Of a DNA stretch of 64,000 bases, positions 41,830 through 50,621 are shown one piece after another (the first letter of the stretch is position 1; each line of letters begins with the position of its first letter). Under the pieces are notes generated by a model. It was not told the DNA's origin and made no database searches. It saw nothing but the letters and a program-made list of their open reading frames with translations. A program made the translations under genes and the position numbers. Origin of the DNA: CAZGUG01 sp964625335 (GTDB taxonomy: Bacteria > Bacillota > Clostridia > Ch29); contig CAZVBE010000011.1 of the NCBI GenBank assembly GCA_964625335.1, positions 1-64,000 of the forward strand, written 5' to 3'.

Positions 41830-43195
41830 AGTTCATACCACACGATTACCAGCGGTATGCAACCGGGTACATTGAAAAGAATCCGATTGCAGCGGTATTT
41901 TTGGATATGGGCTTAGGTTAGGAAAGACCGCCCTTACACTAACAGCTTTAAATAACCTTCTGTTTGACAGTTTTGAGATACACAAAATCCTGATTATAGC
42001 GCCTTTGCGGGTTGCCAGAGATACATGGCCTGCAGAAATAGAAAAATGGGATCACCTGCAGGGACTAATATATTCAGTTGCTGTTGGCACTGAAGCAGAG
42101 CGCAAGACGGCACTAATGAAAAAAGCAGATATTTACATCATTAATCGTGAAAACGTTAAATGGTTTGTGGAAGATAGCTCTCTCCCCTTTGACTTTGACA
42201 CTGTGATTGTAGACGAGCTCTCATCCTTTAAGAATCACCAAGCAAAACGTTTCCGGTCGCTGATGAAAGTCCGGCCCCGGGTCAAAAGAATCATCGGTCT
42301 TACCGGCACACCGGCAAGTAATGGTCTGATGGACTTATGGGCTGAGTTTAGATTGCTGGACTTGGGCCAGAGGCTGGGGAGGTTTATCGGCAGATACCGA
42401 GAGGACTACTTTGTACCGGATAAACGAAACCAGCAGATAGTATTTTCCTACAAACCAAAACCCGGTGCGGAAGAAGCCATCTACCGGCTCATTTCAGATA
42501 TCACCATCAGCATGAAGGGTTCAGACTATCTTAAACTTCCGGATTTGGTTGCAAACGAAGTGCTAGTCAAACTTTCTGAAAAGGAAATGGAAACCCTTGA
42601 TGCTATGAAGCGAGATTTAATAACAACCATCCAGGGCGAGGAAATTACAGCGGCAAATGCGGCAGCCTTATCGGGAAAGCTTCTGCAGATGGCTAATGGT
42701 GCAGTCTATGATGAGCAGGGCGCAGTGGTTCATATACACGACCGCAAGCTGGATGCTTTAGAGGATTTAATTGAAGCTGCCAATGGGAAGCCGGTTTTAA
42801 TTGCTTACTGGTTTAAACATGATCTGGCCCGAATTAAGGAGCGATTTTGTGTTGAAGCCCTAGATAGCACTGATTCGATAAAAAGATGGAATAACGGTGA
42901 AATCCCTGTAGCAGTCGCCCATCCTGCTTCAGCCGGTCATGGACTGAATCTGCAAACCGGCGGCTCTACCCTTATCTGGTTTGGGCTAACTTGGAGCCTG
43001 GAGCTTTACCAGCAAACCAATGCCCGGCTTTGGCGGCAAGGGCAAAAGGATACTGTGGTTATTCACCACTTAATAGCTAAAGGCACAATAGATGAGCGAG
43101 TGATGAAGGCCCTTAGAAATAAAGATAATACCCAGGCAGCACTAATCGATGCGGTTAAAGCAACATTTAAGGAGGGGAAAACTTATGTGCATTAA
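41826..43195 (+). pseudogene. SNF2-family helicase disrupted by a 5-bp duplication in Walker A
   Basis: The reading frame from ATG 41826 gives HDYQRYATGYIEKNPIAAVFLDMGLG and then stops. TTAGG is tandemly duplicated at 41913-41922; removing one copy restores GLGKT and joins the frame to the 42005-43195 reading frame (174 bases, in register). The rest is intact: DELSSFKN (DEAD-like), LTGTPASNGLMDLW and the C-terminal helicase motifs. As sequenced, the P-loop is lost. It usually works with the VRR-NUC protein upstream. Whether it is a true mutation or a sequencing error cannot be told from here. Confidence 0.88.
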
Positions 43196-43418
43196 CTGTT
43201 TTGCTTATAAAAGTGGCCAATGTAAAATTCTTAAAACCATGGAATGCAAAAACAATACTTGTTCATTCTTTAAAACCAAGGAAGAGCAAGAAGAAAGTCT
43301 TAATAAAGCATACACCCGTCTTGCTTCCCTTGATAAAGCGACTCAACAAAATATTGCAGACACCTATTATGAAGGCAAATTCCCTTGGTTGAAAGTTGGT
43401 GATGCTGATGAATATTAA
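43185..43418 (+). CDS. Small cysteine-rich phage protein
   Basis: 77 residues; GGAGGGG precedes ATG 43185 within the helicase 3' end. Cysteines cluster in the first 25 residues (CINCFAYKSGQCK, CKNNTC), followed by a charged helix. It overlaps the DUF1492 gene. Function unknown; probably zinc binding. Confidence 0.65.
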   Translation: MCINCFAYKSGQCKILKTMECKNNTCSFFKTKEEQEESLNKAYTRLASLDKATQQNIADTYYEGKFPWLKVGDADEY

Positions 43419-43827
43419 AACATATCTTAACCAAGCGTATCGCATCGACCAAAGAATTAACAGCAAGCTAGAGCAGGTGCATTCATTACGTGAATTAGCA
43501 TCCAGAGCCACAGCTACTATCAGCGATGATCCCCCAAAGGAAACCAGAAATTATCATCGTATGGAAGATATCATCTGCAAAATCATGGATTTAGAATCAG
43601 AAATAAATGCCGATATTGGTAAGTTAGTTGATTTGAAACGTAAAATTGTAGAACTAATAAAAGCTGTTTCCAATCCGGAATACCAAACTATACTGGAGCT
43701 TCGCTACCTATGCTTTAAGACCTGGGAGCAAATTGCGGTGGACATGCATTACAGCATCCATCATTTATATAAGTTGCATAATGCTGCCTTGGATGTTTGC
43801 GCAGGGCTTATGAAGCATGATACCTAA
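43408..43827 (+). CDS. DUF1492 phage protein
   Basis: 139 residues. MNIKTYLNQAYRIDQRINSKLEQVHSL and the C-terminal YLCFKTWEQIAVDMHYSIHHLYKLHNAAL, a sigma-like helix-turn-helix, match DUF1492/ArpU-like late-gene regulators. These usually lie just before the packaging genes, as here. I use ATG 43408 because homologs start there, although the ribosome site is weak. A terminator-like hairpin follows. Confidence 0.82.
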   Translation: MNIKTYLNQAYRIDQRINSKLEQVHSLRELASRATATISDDPPKETRNYHRMEDIICKIMDLESEINADIGKLVDLKRKIVELIKAVSNPEYQTILELRYLCFKTWEQIAVDMHYSIHHLYKLHNAALDVCAGLMKHDT

Positions 43828-43885
43828 AGACACTAAATGATACCTGCAACTTGTGGTATGATTATAATAGCGAAATAGAATATCC

Positions 43886-43921
43886 AAAAGCCTTCGTGGA
43901 GAAATCTGCGGGGGCTTTTCT
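43886..43921 (+). terminator. Terminator between early and packaging regions
   Basis: AAAAGCC (43886-43892) with GGCTTTT (43913-43919), then CTTAT. Confidence 0.6.
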
Positions 43922-43944
43922 TATATCGAGATTGAGGTGAGAAA

Positions 43945-44319
43945 ATGCCAAGAAAGCCTAAACGGCCTTGTTCTTATCCCGGCTGCCCTGAACTGACTGA
44001 TGATAGATATTGTGAGCAGCATCAGAGCTTAGTTAATAAACAATACAACAAATACCAGCGTGACCCTGAATCTAACAAACGTTACGGTCGTTCTTGGAAG
44101 CGGATCAGGGATAGATACATTAAAACCCATCCTCTCTGCGAAGAGTGCCAAAGGCAAGGCAGGCTTACCCCTGCCGAAGAAGTGCATCACATCATTCCTT
44201 TAGCTAATGGTGGTGGTAATAATAAGGAAAATCTAATGTCTCTTTGCAAAAGCTGTCACTCCCGTATCACTGCCCAAAGCGGTGACCGGTGGGGGAGGTC
44301 AAATCTCTACACCTTTTAA
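43945..44319 (+). CDS. HNH endonuclease (packaging-associated)
   Basis: 124 residues. Zinc cysteines (CEEC, CKSC) and EVHHIIPLANGGGNNKENLMSLCKSCH define the HNH nuclease. In HK97-like and related phages such HNH proteins act with the terminase at cos sites, and this gene is directly upstream of TerS. The 85-base stretch that follows (44320-44403) is GC-rich and could contain cos; I cannot locate the cut site. Confidence 0.92.
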   Translation: MPRKPKRPCSYPGCPELTDDRYCEQHQSLVNKQYNKYQRDPESNKRYGRSWKRIRDRYIKTHPLCEECQRQGRLTPAEEVHHIIPLANGGGNNKENLMSLCKSCHSRITAQSGDRWGRSNLYTF

Positions 44320-44403
44320 AGCGGACAGCGGCGGGGGGCTTCGCGTGAAAAAACGCAGTTTCAAAGGGAGGAATAGGGCTAGTGGAAAAGTGAGGTGTGG
44401 TCA

Positions 44404-44955
44404 TTGGCAAAGGACGGTACCAACAGAGGCGGTGCTCGAACCGGAGCAGGAGCAAAAAAGAAGGCACTGGCCGAAAAAATAGCCGAAGGAAATCCCGGCG
44501 GCAGGAAGTTAACGGTTATGGAATTTACAAATACAGCGGATCTCAAAGGCCAGGAAATGCCGGAGCCTAATAAAATGCTGGAAGCTATACAAAAGGATGG
44601 CAAGGCACTGGTGGCGGGAGAAATATATAAAGCTACATGGATATGGCTGGATGAACGTGGCTGTTCTTCTCTTGTTTCCCCTCAGCTTCTTGAACGTTAT
44701 GCCATGAGCGTAGCCAGGTGGATTCAATGCGAAGAAGCTATTACTGAATATGGTTTTTTAGCAAAGCATCCGACGACAGGAAACGCCATTCAAAGCCCCT
44801 ATGTGGCAATGGGGCAAAACTATATGACCCAGACTAACCGTTTATGGTATGAGATTTTTCAAATCGTTAGAGAAAATTGTGTCGGTGAATACAAAGGTGT
44901 AAATCCTCAAGATGATGTAATGGAGCGTCTACTCAGTGCCCGGCGGGGCAAATAA
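44404..44955 (+). CDS. terS: Terminase small subunit (P27 family)
   Basis: 183 residues from TTG 44404, with GAGGTG six bases upstream; an in-frame GTG 44395 overlaps that ribosome site. GGARTGAGAKKK near the N terminus and a helical body (ARWIQCEEAITEYGFLAKHPTTGNAIQSPYV) are typical of P27-type small terminases, which recognise cos DNA. The large subunit is further downstream at 50622, separated by methyltransferase and accessory genes. Confidence 0.85.
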   Translation: MAKDGTNRGGARTGAGAKKKALAEKIAEGNPGGRKLTVMEFTNTADLKGQEMPEPNKMLEAIQKDGKALVAGEIYKATWIWLDERGCSSLVSPQLLERYAMSVARWIQCEEAITEYGFLAKHPTTGNAIQSPYVAMGQNYMTQTNRLWYEIFQIVRENCVGEYKGVNPQDDVMERLLSARRGK

Positions 44956-44986
44956 ATACAGCAAATTAAAAAGGCGGTAGAAAAAT

Positions 44987-46387
44987 ATGCGGATGGAAAA
45001 ATTGAAGATTGAAAAGCTTATCCCCGCCGAACATAACCCACGTAAAGATTTAAAGCCCGGTGATAAAGAATATGAGAAGTTAAAACGCTCTATTTCTGAA
45101 TTTGGCTATGTGGAGCCTGTTATCTGGAATAAACAGACCGGCAATGTGGTTGGTGGCCATCAAAGATTAAAAGTTTTAATAGATTTAGGGCTGACTGAAG
45201 TGGACTGTGTAGTAGTTGACCTAGATGAAACTCGTGAAAAAGCTTTATGTATTGCCCTTAATAAGATTCAAGGTGACTGGGATGAAGATAAGCTGGCAAA
45301 TCTCATGGCAGAATTTGATGCAACTGACTTTGATGTCTCTCTTACCGGTTTTGATGATCAGGAGATCAGTGAACTATTGGGGCTAAAGGAAGAAGTTATA
45401 GAAGATGATTTTGACGGAGAGGCTCCCATTGAACCCATAACTAAGCTGGGTGATATCTGGCTTTTGGGGCAACAGCGCTTGCTTTGTGGTGATTGTACTA
45501 ACATAGAAGCTGTGGAAAAATTAATGGCCGGGGATAAAGCTAACTGTGTTATTACTTCTCCTCCCTACGCCATGCAAAGAAAAGATGACTATGGTGGCAT
45601 CCCTCCTGATGATTACCCTGCTTGGTTTTTAAGGGTAGCTCAAAATGTCTATCGGGTGCTGGATGACAGCGGGTCCTTTTTTGTAAACATTAAAGAACAT
45701 GTGGAAAAGGGTCAGCGTTCCCTCTATGTATTTAAGACCATAATCGCTATGGCGGAAGCTGGCTGGCGATATGTAGACCAGCTTATCTGGACTAAAATAG
45801 GGCTTCCCGGCGGCTGGCCTAATCGTTTAAGAAATGATTTTGAACCGGTACACTTTTTTACGAAGAAAGAGGAAATCGACTGGATGGTACAGTTTGTGGA
45901 AGCTGACGAAGATAAACTCAAAACAATATCTGTGGATTTAGTAGATATGTATGAAGACATCTTCCACTTTACCCGGTCTGAGAAGATTAAATTTAAGCCT
46001 CGGGATGTGGGAAAAGTATCAGCTAAAATTCGGGTTTCCAGTAAAAACAATAAATCTAAAGGCAGATCCGGCAACATCAGCGTCAGCGGCAAGTTTAAAA
46101 AAGGAATCGCCAGAGCAGGTAATGTGCTGCAGATTCCGGGCAATCAGGATTCACTGAAGCACTCGGCGGTATTTCCGGTTAAGCTCCCGGCCTTCTTTAT
46201 TAAGCTGACCACCGACACCGGGGATATGGTATATGAACCTTTTGCTGGTTCCGGTACTACGCTTATGGCAGCTGAACAGCTAGGCCGCAAATGTTGTGCT
46301 GTTGAGCTTTCACCGGCCTACTGTGATCTTATAGTAAAACGCTGGGAAAGCTTCACTGGCGAAACTGCTAGAAAGCTGGAGGTGTGA
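44987..46387 (+). CDS. ParB-like plus DNA methyltransferase, SPPY type
   Basis: 466 residues. The N-terminal ParB/Sulfiredoxin-like domain (about 1-90; NPRKDL, GGHQRLKVL) is fused to a SAM-dependent methyltransferase with SPPY (191-194) and FAGSGTT near residue 420. SPPY usually goes with cytosine-N4 modification, less often adenine. No restriction enzyme accompanies it, so it is an orphan enzyme that may protect phage DNA. It forms a pair with the next gene, with about 60 percent similar N-terminal halves. Confidence 0.9.
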   Translation: MRMEKLKIEKLIPAEHNPRKDLKPGDKEYEKLKRSISEFGYVEPVIWNKQTGNVVGGHQRLKVLIDLGLTEVDCVVVDLDETREKALCIALNKIQGDWDEDKLANLMAEFDATDFDVSLTGFDDQEISELLGLKEEVIEDDFDGEAPIEPITKLGDIWLLGQQRLLCGDCTNIEAVEKLMAGDKANCVITSPPYAMQRKDDYGGIPPDDYPAWFLRVAQNVYRVLDDSGSFFVNIKEHVEKGQRSLYVFKTIIAMAEAGWRYVDQLIWTKIGLPGGWPNRLRNDFEPVHFFTKKEEIDWMVQFVEADEDKLKTISVDLVDMYEDIFHFTRSEKIKFKPRDVGKVSAKIRVSSKNNKSKGRSGNISVSGKFKKGIARAGNVLQIPGNQDSLKHSAVFPVKLPAFFIKLTTDTGDMVYEPFAGSGTTLMAAEQLGRKCCAVELSPAYCDLIVKRWESFTGETARKLEV

Positions 46388-46388
46388 A

Positions 46389-47639
46389 ATGGAAAACATA
46401 ATGAAATTGGAGCGAATACCAATAGATAAACTTAAAGCGGCTGAGCATAACCCAAGAAAAGATTTAAAGCCCGGGGATCCGGAATATGAGAAGCTTAAGC
46501 GTTCTATTCAAACCTTCGGTTATGTTGAACCGGTTTTATGGAACAAAAGAACAGGCAATATTATAGGCGGCCATCAGCGATTTAAAGTATTGGTTGAACT
46601 AGGCCAAAAAGAAATTGATTGCGTTGTTGTGGATATGAATTTAGCTGATGAAAAGGCACTAAACATCGCTTTAAATAAAATAAGCGGTGACTGGGACAAA
46701 GATAAACTGATGCTTTTAATTGCGGACTTGCAAGGTTCAGATTTTGATGTATCCCTTACTGGTTTTGATTCTATTGAACTGGATGCTCTTTTTAAGGATT
46801 CTCTTAGGGAAGGCATTAAAGAGGATGACTTTGATGTAGAAGCAGAGCTTAAAAAACCTGCAGTTACTAAACTTGGGGATCTATGGCTTTTAGGAAAGCA
46901 TCGTCTTATTTGCGGCGATTCAACTAAAGCTGAAATCTTTGAACTTTTGATGGATGGAAAACGGGCAAACCTAACTGTAACTGACCCTCCATATAATGTC
47001 AATTATGAAGGAACTGCTGGTAAAATTAAAAACGACAATATGGGAAATAAAGCATTCTATGATTTTTTGCTCGCGGCCTTTAAAAATATTGAAACAGCGA
47101 TGGCAAAGGATGCTTCTATTTATGTTTTCCATGCCGATACCGAAGGATTAAATTTTCGTAAGGCATTTACCGATGCGGGTTTTTATCTTTCCGGCACTTG
47201 TATCTGGAAAAAGCAGTCGTTGGTGCTCGGGCGCTCCCCCTACCAGTGGCAGCATGAGCCGGTGCTCTTTGGCTGGAAAAAGTCTGGTAAGCACAACTGG
47301 TATGCGGACCGCAAACAGACCACCGTTTGGGAATTTGAAAAGCCGAAAAAGAATGCAGACCATCCTACGATGAAGCCGGTAGCATTGGTGGCTTACCCCA
47401 TTTTAAATTCAAGCTTGACTAATTGCATCGTGCTTGACCCTTTTGGCGGTTCGGGCAGCACTTTAATTGCCTGTGAGCAGACAGATAGGATTTGCCATAT
47501 GATCGAGCTTGATGAAAAGTTCTGCGATGTCATTGTTAAGCGCTATATTGAGCAGGTAGGAAACGATGATGGTGTATTTCTTTTAAGAAATGGTGTCGAA
47601 TATAGGCATCAAGATGTTTCGGGCCCAGATACTGCTTAA
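46389..47639 (+). CDS. ParB-like plus DNA methyltransferase, DPPY type
   Basis: 416 residues. The same ParB-like N terminus as its upstream neighbour (NPRKDLKPGD, GGHQRFKVL), but the methyltransferase has DPPY (199-202) and FGGSGST, typical of adenine-N6 enzymes. The two genes look like a duplication followed by a change of catalytic module. It starts one base after its neighbour ends. It probably modifies phage DNA against restriction. Confidence 0.9.
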   Translation: MENIMKLERIPIDKLKAAEHNPRKDLKPGDPEYEKLKRSIQTFGYVEPVLWNKRTGNIIGGHQRFKVLVELGQKEIDCVVVDMNLADEKALNIALNKISGDWDKDKLMLLIADLQGSDFDVSLTGFDSIELDALFKDSLREGIKEDDFDVEAELKKPAVTKLGDLWLLGKHRLICGDSTKAEIFELLMDGKRANLTVTDPPYNVNYEGTAGKIKNDNMGNKAFYDFLLAAFKNIETAMAKDASIYVFHADTEGLNFRKAFTDAGFYLSGTCIWKKQSLVLGRSPYQWQHEPVLFGWKKSGKHNWYADRKQTTVWEFEKPKKNADHPTMKPVALVAYPILNSSLTNCIVLDPFGGSGSTLIACEQTDRICHMIELDEKFCDVIVKRYIEQVGNDDGVFLLRNGVEYRHQDVSGPDTA

Positions 47640-47674
47640 TTTGCATATTTTAAAGGATATTACTCACATACCAC

Positions 47675-47729
47675 TTGCTATTTACAAACTAAAGAGTGAT
47701 ATATGTTACTACCAAACACGAAAGGTGGT
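47675..47729 (+). promoter_or_regulatory. Accessory-gene promoter 1 with leader hairpin
   Basis: TTGCTA (47675-47680), 17-base spacer, GATATA (47698-47703), matching another promoter at 48806. A short hairpin ACTACC/GGTGGT at about 47708-47729 again covers the ribosome site region of the next gene. Confidence 0.6.
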
Positions 47730-47736
47730 ATGAAAA

Positions 47737-48522
47737 ATGAGGATTGAATACAATGTGACCGGCACGAAACGAAAAGAGTTAGTCAATGCTGTTAGCCAGG
47801 TATTGAGCGCTCCATCAAAATACCTAGGTGCCCCTACTTTTGCTTATGAAGTGGGCGGTTACAACATTGACAAGAACGGGGTGCTTGAAGGCGAGGATAG
47901 TCCAGGGCTGGTTGCCGACCTTTTAGGATTGCACGATTTTAAAGCGGTTAGCGAAAAATATGATGCTCCGCTTCCGGAGGCAGAACCGATTCCAGAGGAT
48001 GTGCAAATTTCATGTGAAGCGGAAGTCGGAGACAGAATTAGTCCTTATAAGGACTCTGGCGAACCTGTCTTATATGACCCAGCACAGCAAGAAACCGATT
48101 CTTTGACCATCGAAATGCCAAGGTCAGGATTTTCGGATTTAGCCCTTGAAAATTTAAAGCGAGTGGTAGAAAGCAAGGAAACACTCATTAAGAAGGCATT
48201 AGACACTGATTCCATTCCGGTCATCATTGGAGAAGAAAAGATTATTTTCCCTTGGTTTTACGGGGAGTACAGTTCTGATGAAGTCAAAGCCTATAGCAAT
48301 TTTATTGCCGCCCTTTGCGAAATGGCCAGGACGCAGAAAAGGGTTAATGCCACTGAAAAGGATGTCAATAATGAAAAGTATGCTTTTCGGTGTTTCCTCC
48401 TTCGCCTTGGTTTTATTGGTCCGGAATACAAGAAAGAGCGCAAAGTTCTTTTATCAAAACTTTCCGGAAGCAGCGCTTTCAAAAATGGGCAACCAGCCTA
48501 TGGGGAGGCTAAATCCCGATGA
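47737..48522 (+). CDS. Prophage accessory protein of unknown function
   Basis: 261 residues; GGTGGT before the ATG. N-terminal KRKELVNAVSQVLSAPSKYLGAPTFAYEVGGYNIDKNGVLEG and a C-terminal helical part (WFYGEYSSDEVKAYSNFIAALCEMA) are recognisable in clostridial prophages under the vague name virulence-related protein, with no proven role. The central 80 residues are Pro/Glu-rich. It has its own promoter and overlaps the DUF4314 gene by 4 bases. Confidence 0.7.
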   Translation: MRIEYNVTGTKRKELVNAVSQVLSAPSKYLGAPTFAYEVGGYNIDKNGVLEGEDSPGLVADLLGLHDFKAVSEKYDAPLPEAEPIPEDVQISCEAEVGDRISPYKDSGEPVLYDPAQQETDSLTIEMPRSGFSDLALENLKRVVESKETLIKKALDTDSIPVIIGEEKIIFPWFYGEYSSDEVKAYSNFIAALCEMARTQKRVNATEKDVNNEKYAFRCFLLRLGFIGPEYKKERKVLLSKLSGSSAFKNGQPAYGEAKSR

Positions 48523-48743
48523 AAGAAATACACCCCGAAATGCTAAAACAACTTAAGAGTTACTACCCATCAGGCACAAGGGTTGTTCTTGTCAAAATGG
48601 ATGACCCCTATACTAAGCTGACGCCCGGCGAAAAAGGCACTGTTACCGGTGTGGATGATATGGGAACTATTCATGTAAACTGGGATTCTGGCAGCTCCTT
48701 GGGAGTGGCTTTTGGTGAAGATATGTGCCGGAAAATTGATTAA
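48519..48743 (+). CDS. DUF4314 protein
   Basis: 74 residues. YYPSGTRVVLVKMDDPYTKLTPGEKGTVTGVDDMGTIHVNWDSGSSLG is a compact beta-barrel-like domain (DUF4314) common in phage accessory regions. Function unknown. Translationally coupled by ATGA to the upstream gene. Confidence 0.85.
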   Translation: MKEIHPEMLKQLKSYYPSGTRVVLVKMDDPYTKLTPGEKGTVTGVDDMGTIHVNWDSGSSLGVAFGEDMCRKID

Positions 48744-48805
48744 TAAACTACACAAAAACGGCTAAAAAATTGTGTAAATTATCTCGGAATTATCGGATAA
48801 TTGCC

Positions 48806-48834
48806 TTGCTATATATGCCTTTTAGAGTGATATA
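48806..48834 (+). promoter_or_regulatory. Accessory-gene promoter 2
   Basis: TTGCTA (48806-48811), 17-base spacer, GATATA (48829-48834), with AGAGTGATATAT identical to the 47694 site. It serves the amidoligase gene. Confidence 0.6.
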
Positions 48835-48880
48835 TATACATACCCCGAGGGGAATACACACTTTAAAAGGAGCGAGGAGC

Positions 48881-49781
48881 ATGCTAAAAGCGAGATACGG
48901 AATCGAGATTGAGTTTACAGGAATCACAAGAAGCCAGGCAGCAAAAATTGCAGCGGAACATCTTCAGGGCACATACAGCGAAGGCGGTACTTACTACGAC
49001 ATAAAAAAGGTTACAGCACCGGACGGCAGGGTTTGGAAGTTTATGAGCGACGGTAGCATCAACTACCAAAAGAAACAAGGCGGCAGAAAAGTTTCCGCAA
49101 CAAGAGATTACAGCGTGGAACTGGTAAGCCCCATTCTAACCTACCGGGAGGACATTGAAGCCTTGCAGCAACTAGTAAGAAAGCTTCGGAAGGCCGCAGC
49201 CTTTACCAACAACAGCTGCGGAATTCACATTCACCTTGACGGGGTCGACCACACACCAAGAAGCATTAGAAACTTTGTCAACATCATCGCCAGCAAGAAC
49301 GACCTTTTTTACAAGGCTTTAAAAATTGCACCACAGAGAATGAACTACTGCAAAAAAAATGGACAGCCTTTTGGTTGAAAAGCTAAACCGCAAAAAGCCA
49401 ACAACCACGAGACAAATCGAGGACATTTGGTACGCAGGCTACAGCGAAAACCGAGGCACTCACTACCATAACAGCCGCTATCATTTCCTAAACCTCCATA
49501 GCTTTTTCACCGGAAACCATACGGTAGAGCTTAGAGGCTTTAACAGCGAACTGCATGCCGGGAAAGTTAGAAGCTACATAGTTCTTGCCCTAGCCTTAAA
49601 CAACCAAGCCTTAACGCAAAAATTCGCTTCAGCCAAAAAGCCCCAGGTTGAAAACGAAAAGTTCGCCATGAGAACCTACTTAAACAGAATCGGCCTTATC
49701 GGGGAAGAATTTGCAAACTGCAGAGAGCATTTGACAGCGGCTCTTACTGGCTCAGCAGCTTGGCGGTTTCGGGCAGCCTAA
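48881..49781 (+). pseudogene. Amidoligase-family protein split at an A8 run (frameshift or slippage)
   Basis: From ATG 48881, KARYGIEIEFTG opens a phage-type amidoligase (COOH-NH2 ligase) with GIHIHLDG further on. The frame shifts at eight A after tgc in 49331-49339; with seven A the reading continues into MDSLLVEKLNRKKPTTTRQIEDIW and on to 49781, giving a full-length protein of about 300 residues. The C-terminal half keeps HTVELRGFNSELHAGKVRSYIVLALALN. Either a real indel, a sequencing error, or functional slippage on the A run. The adjacent cyclotransferase gene is a known partner. Confidence 0.85.
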
Positions 49782-49812
49782 GCTGCCCTTTCGGGAAGGA
49801 GGATAAGAAGCT

Positions 49813-50256
49813 ATGAATAAGAAACTTTATATCGCCTACGGGTCAAACCTCAATCTACCCCAAATGGCGGGCAGATGCCCCACAGCGAAAGTTGTCGGGG
49901 TAAGTGAAATGACGGATTGGAGGCTTCTTTTTAGGGGCCCCCACGAGGGCGCTGTGGCCACAGTGGAGCCATTTAAAGGCGGTAGGGTTCCGGTGCTGGT
50001 GTGGGAAATAACTGCAGCGGATGAGGCGGCTTTAGACCGCTACGAAGGCTGGCCTTTCCTTTACCGCAAGGAAACAGTGAAGGTTAAGCTAAACGGAAAG
50101 GCTGTGGAAGCCATGGTCTATACTATGAATGAAGGTAGGCCTCTAGGAAAGCCAAGCTTATATTATTACTCAATTATCTTTGATGGCTATCAGGCTCAAG
50201 GCTTTGATGTGGAAATCCTGCGCCGAGCTACTGAAGCATTTGTGGAGGAGAAGTAA
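49813..50256 (+). CDS. Gamma-glutamylcyclotransferase (AIG2/GGCT-like)
   Basis: 147 residues, GGAGG ribosome site. YGSN (9-12) at the N terminus and E78 (LDRYEGWP) are the substrate-loop and catalytic acid of the GGCT fold, which removes gamma-glutamyl amines as 5-oxoproline. Directly after the amidoligase it would release or edit amide-linked groups made by that enzyme; this pairing is known from phages and inferred here. Confidence 0.9.
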   Translation: MNKKLYIAYGSNLNLPQMAGRCPTAKVVGVSEMTDWRLLFRGPHEGAVATVEPFKGGRVPVLVWEITAADEAALDRYEGWPFLYRKETVKVKLNGKAVEAMVYTMNEGRPLGKPSLYYYSIIFDGYQAQGFDVEILRRATEAFVEEK

Positions 50257-50330
50257 ACAAATACTGGCTATCAGGGATAGTGGCGCTACCAATATGTTTG
50301 ATGTAAGTAGAGTTCAAGGAGGCAAGGCAT

Positions 50331-50540
50331 ATGCAAAAAGGAGATATATTCAAAACAAAAGCCAGTGAGAAGTTTTACCAGATAGTGGGTCGCTGGGGAG
50401 GTAGCTTAGTATTAGCACCTTTTGATGAGGATGACGAGCAGGTTTTAGTTTATTCTGCTTCGGAACTTGAAGAACTAATTGCACTTGGACATTTTGTGAA
50501 ACTGCATCCGACCGGCATCAAAGCAAAAAACAAAAAGTAA
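50331..50540 (+). CDS. Small hypothetical phage protein
   Basis: 69 residues, GGAGG before the ATG. Beta-rich N terminus (GDIFKTKASEKFYQIVGRWGGSLVLAPFD), acidic centre and Lys-rich tail. Not assigned to a family. Confidence 0.65.
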   Translation: MQKGDIFKTKASEKFYQIVGRWGGSLVLAPFDEDDEQVLVYSASELEELIALGHFVKLHPTGIKAKNKK

Positions 50541-50621
50541 ATCAATCTATAAATAAAACGCAAAATAAAGAGGGCTCCAAAACGGGGGTCCTTTTTTGTT
50601 GTAGGAAAGGAGGCGGCGGTT

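Noticed and set aside
41913..41922. TTAGG TTAGG as a phase-variation repeat
   Set aside because: Only two units; a duplication is more likely than a multi-copy phase-variation tract, though reversal is possible.
44320..44403. cos site between HNH and TerS
   Set aside because: The location is plausible but I see no cohesive-end or symmetrical motif that supports exact placement.
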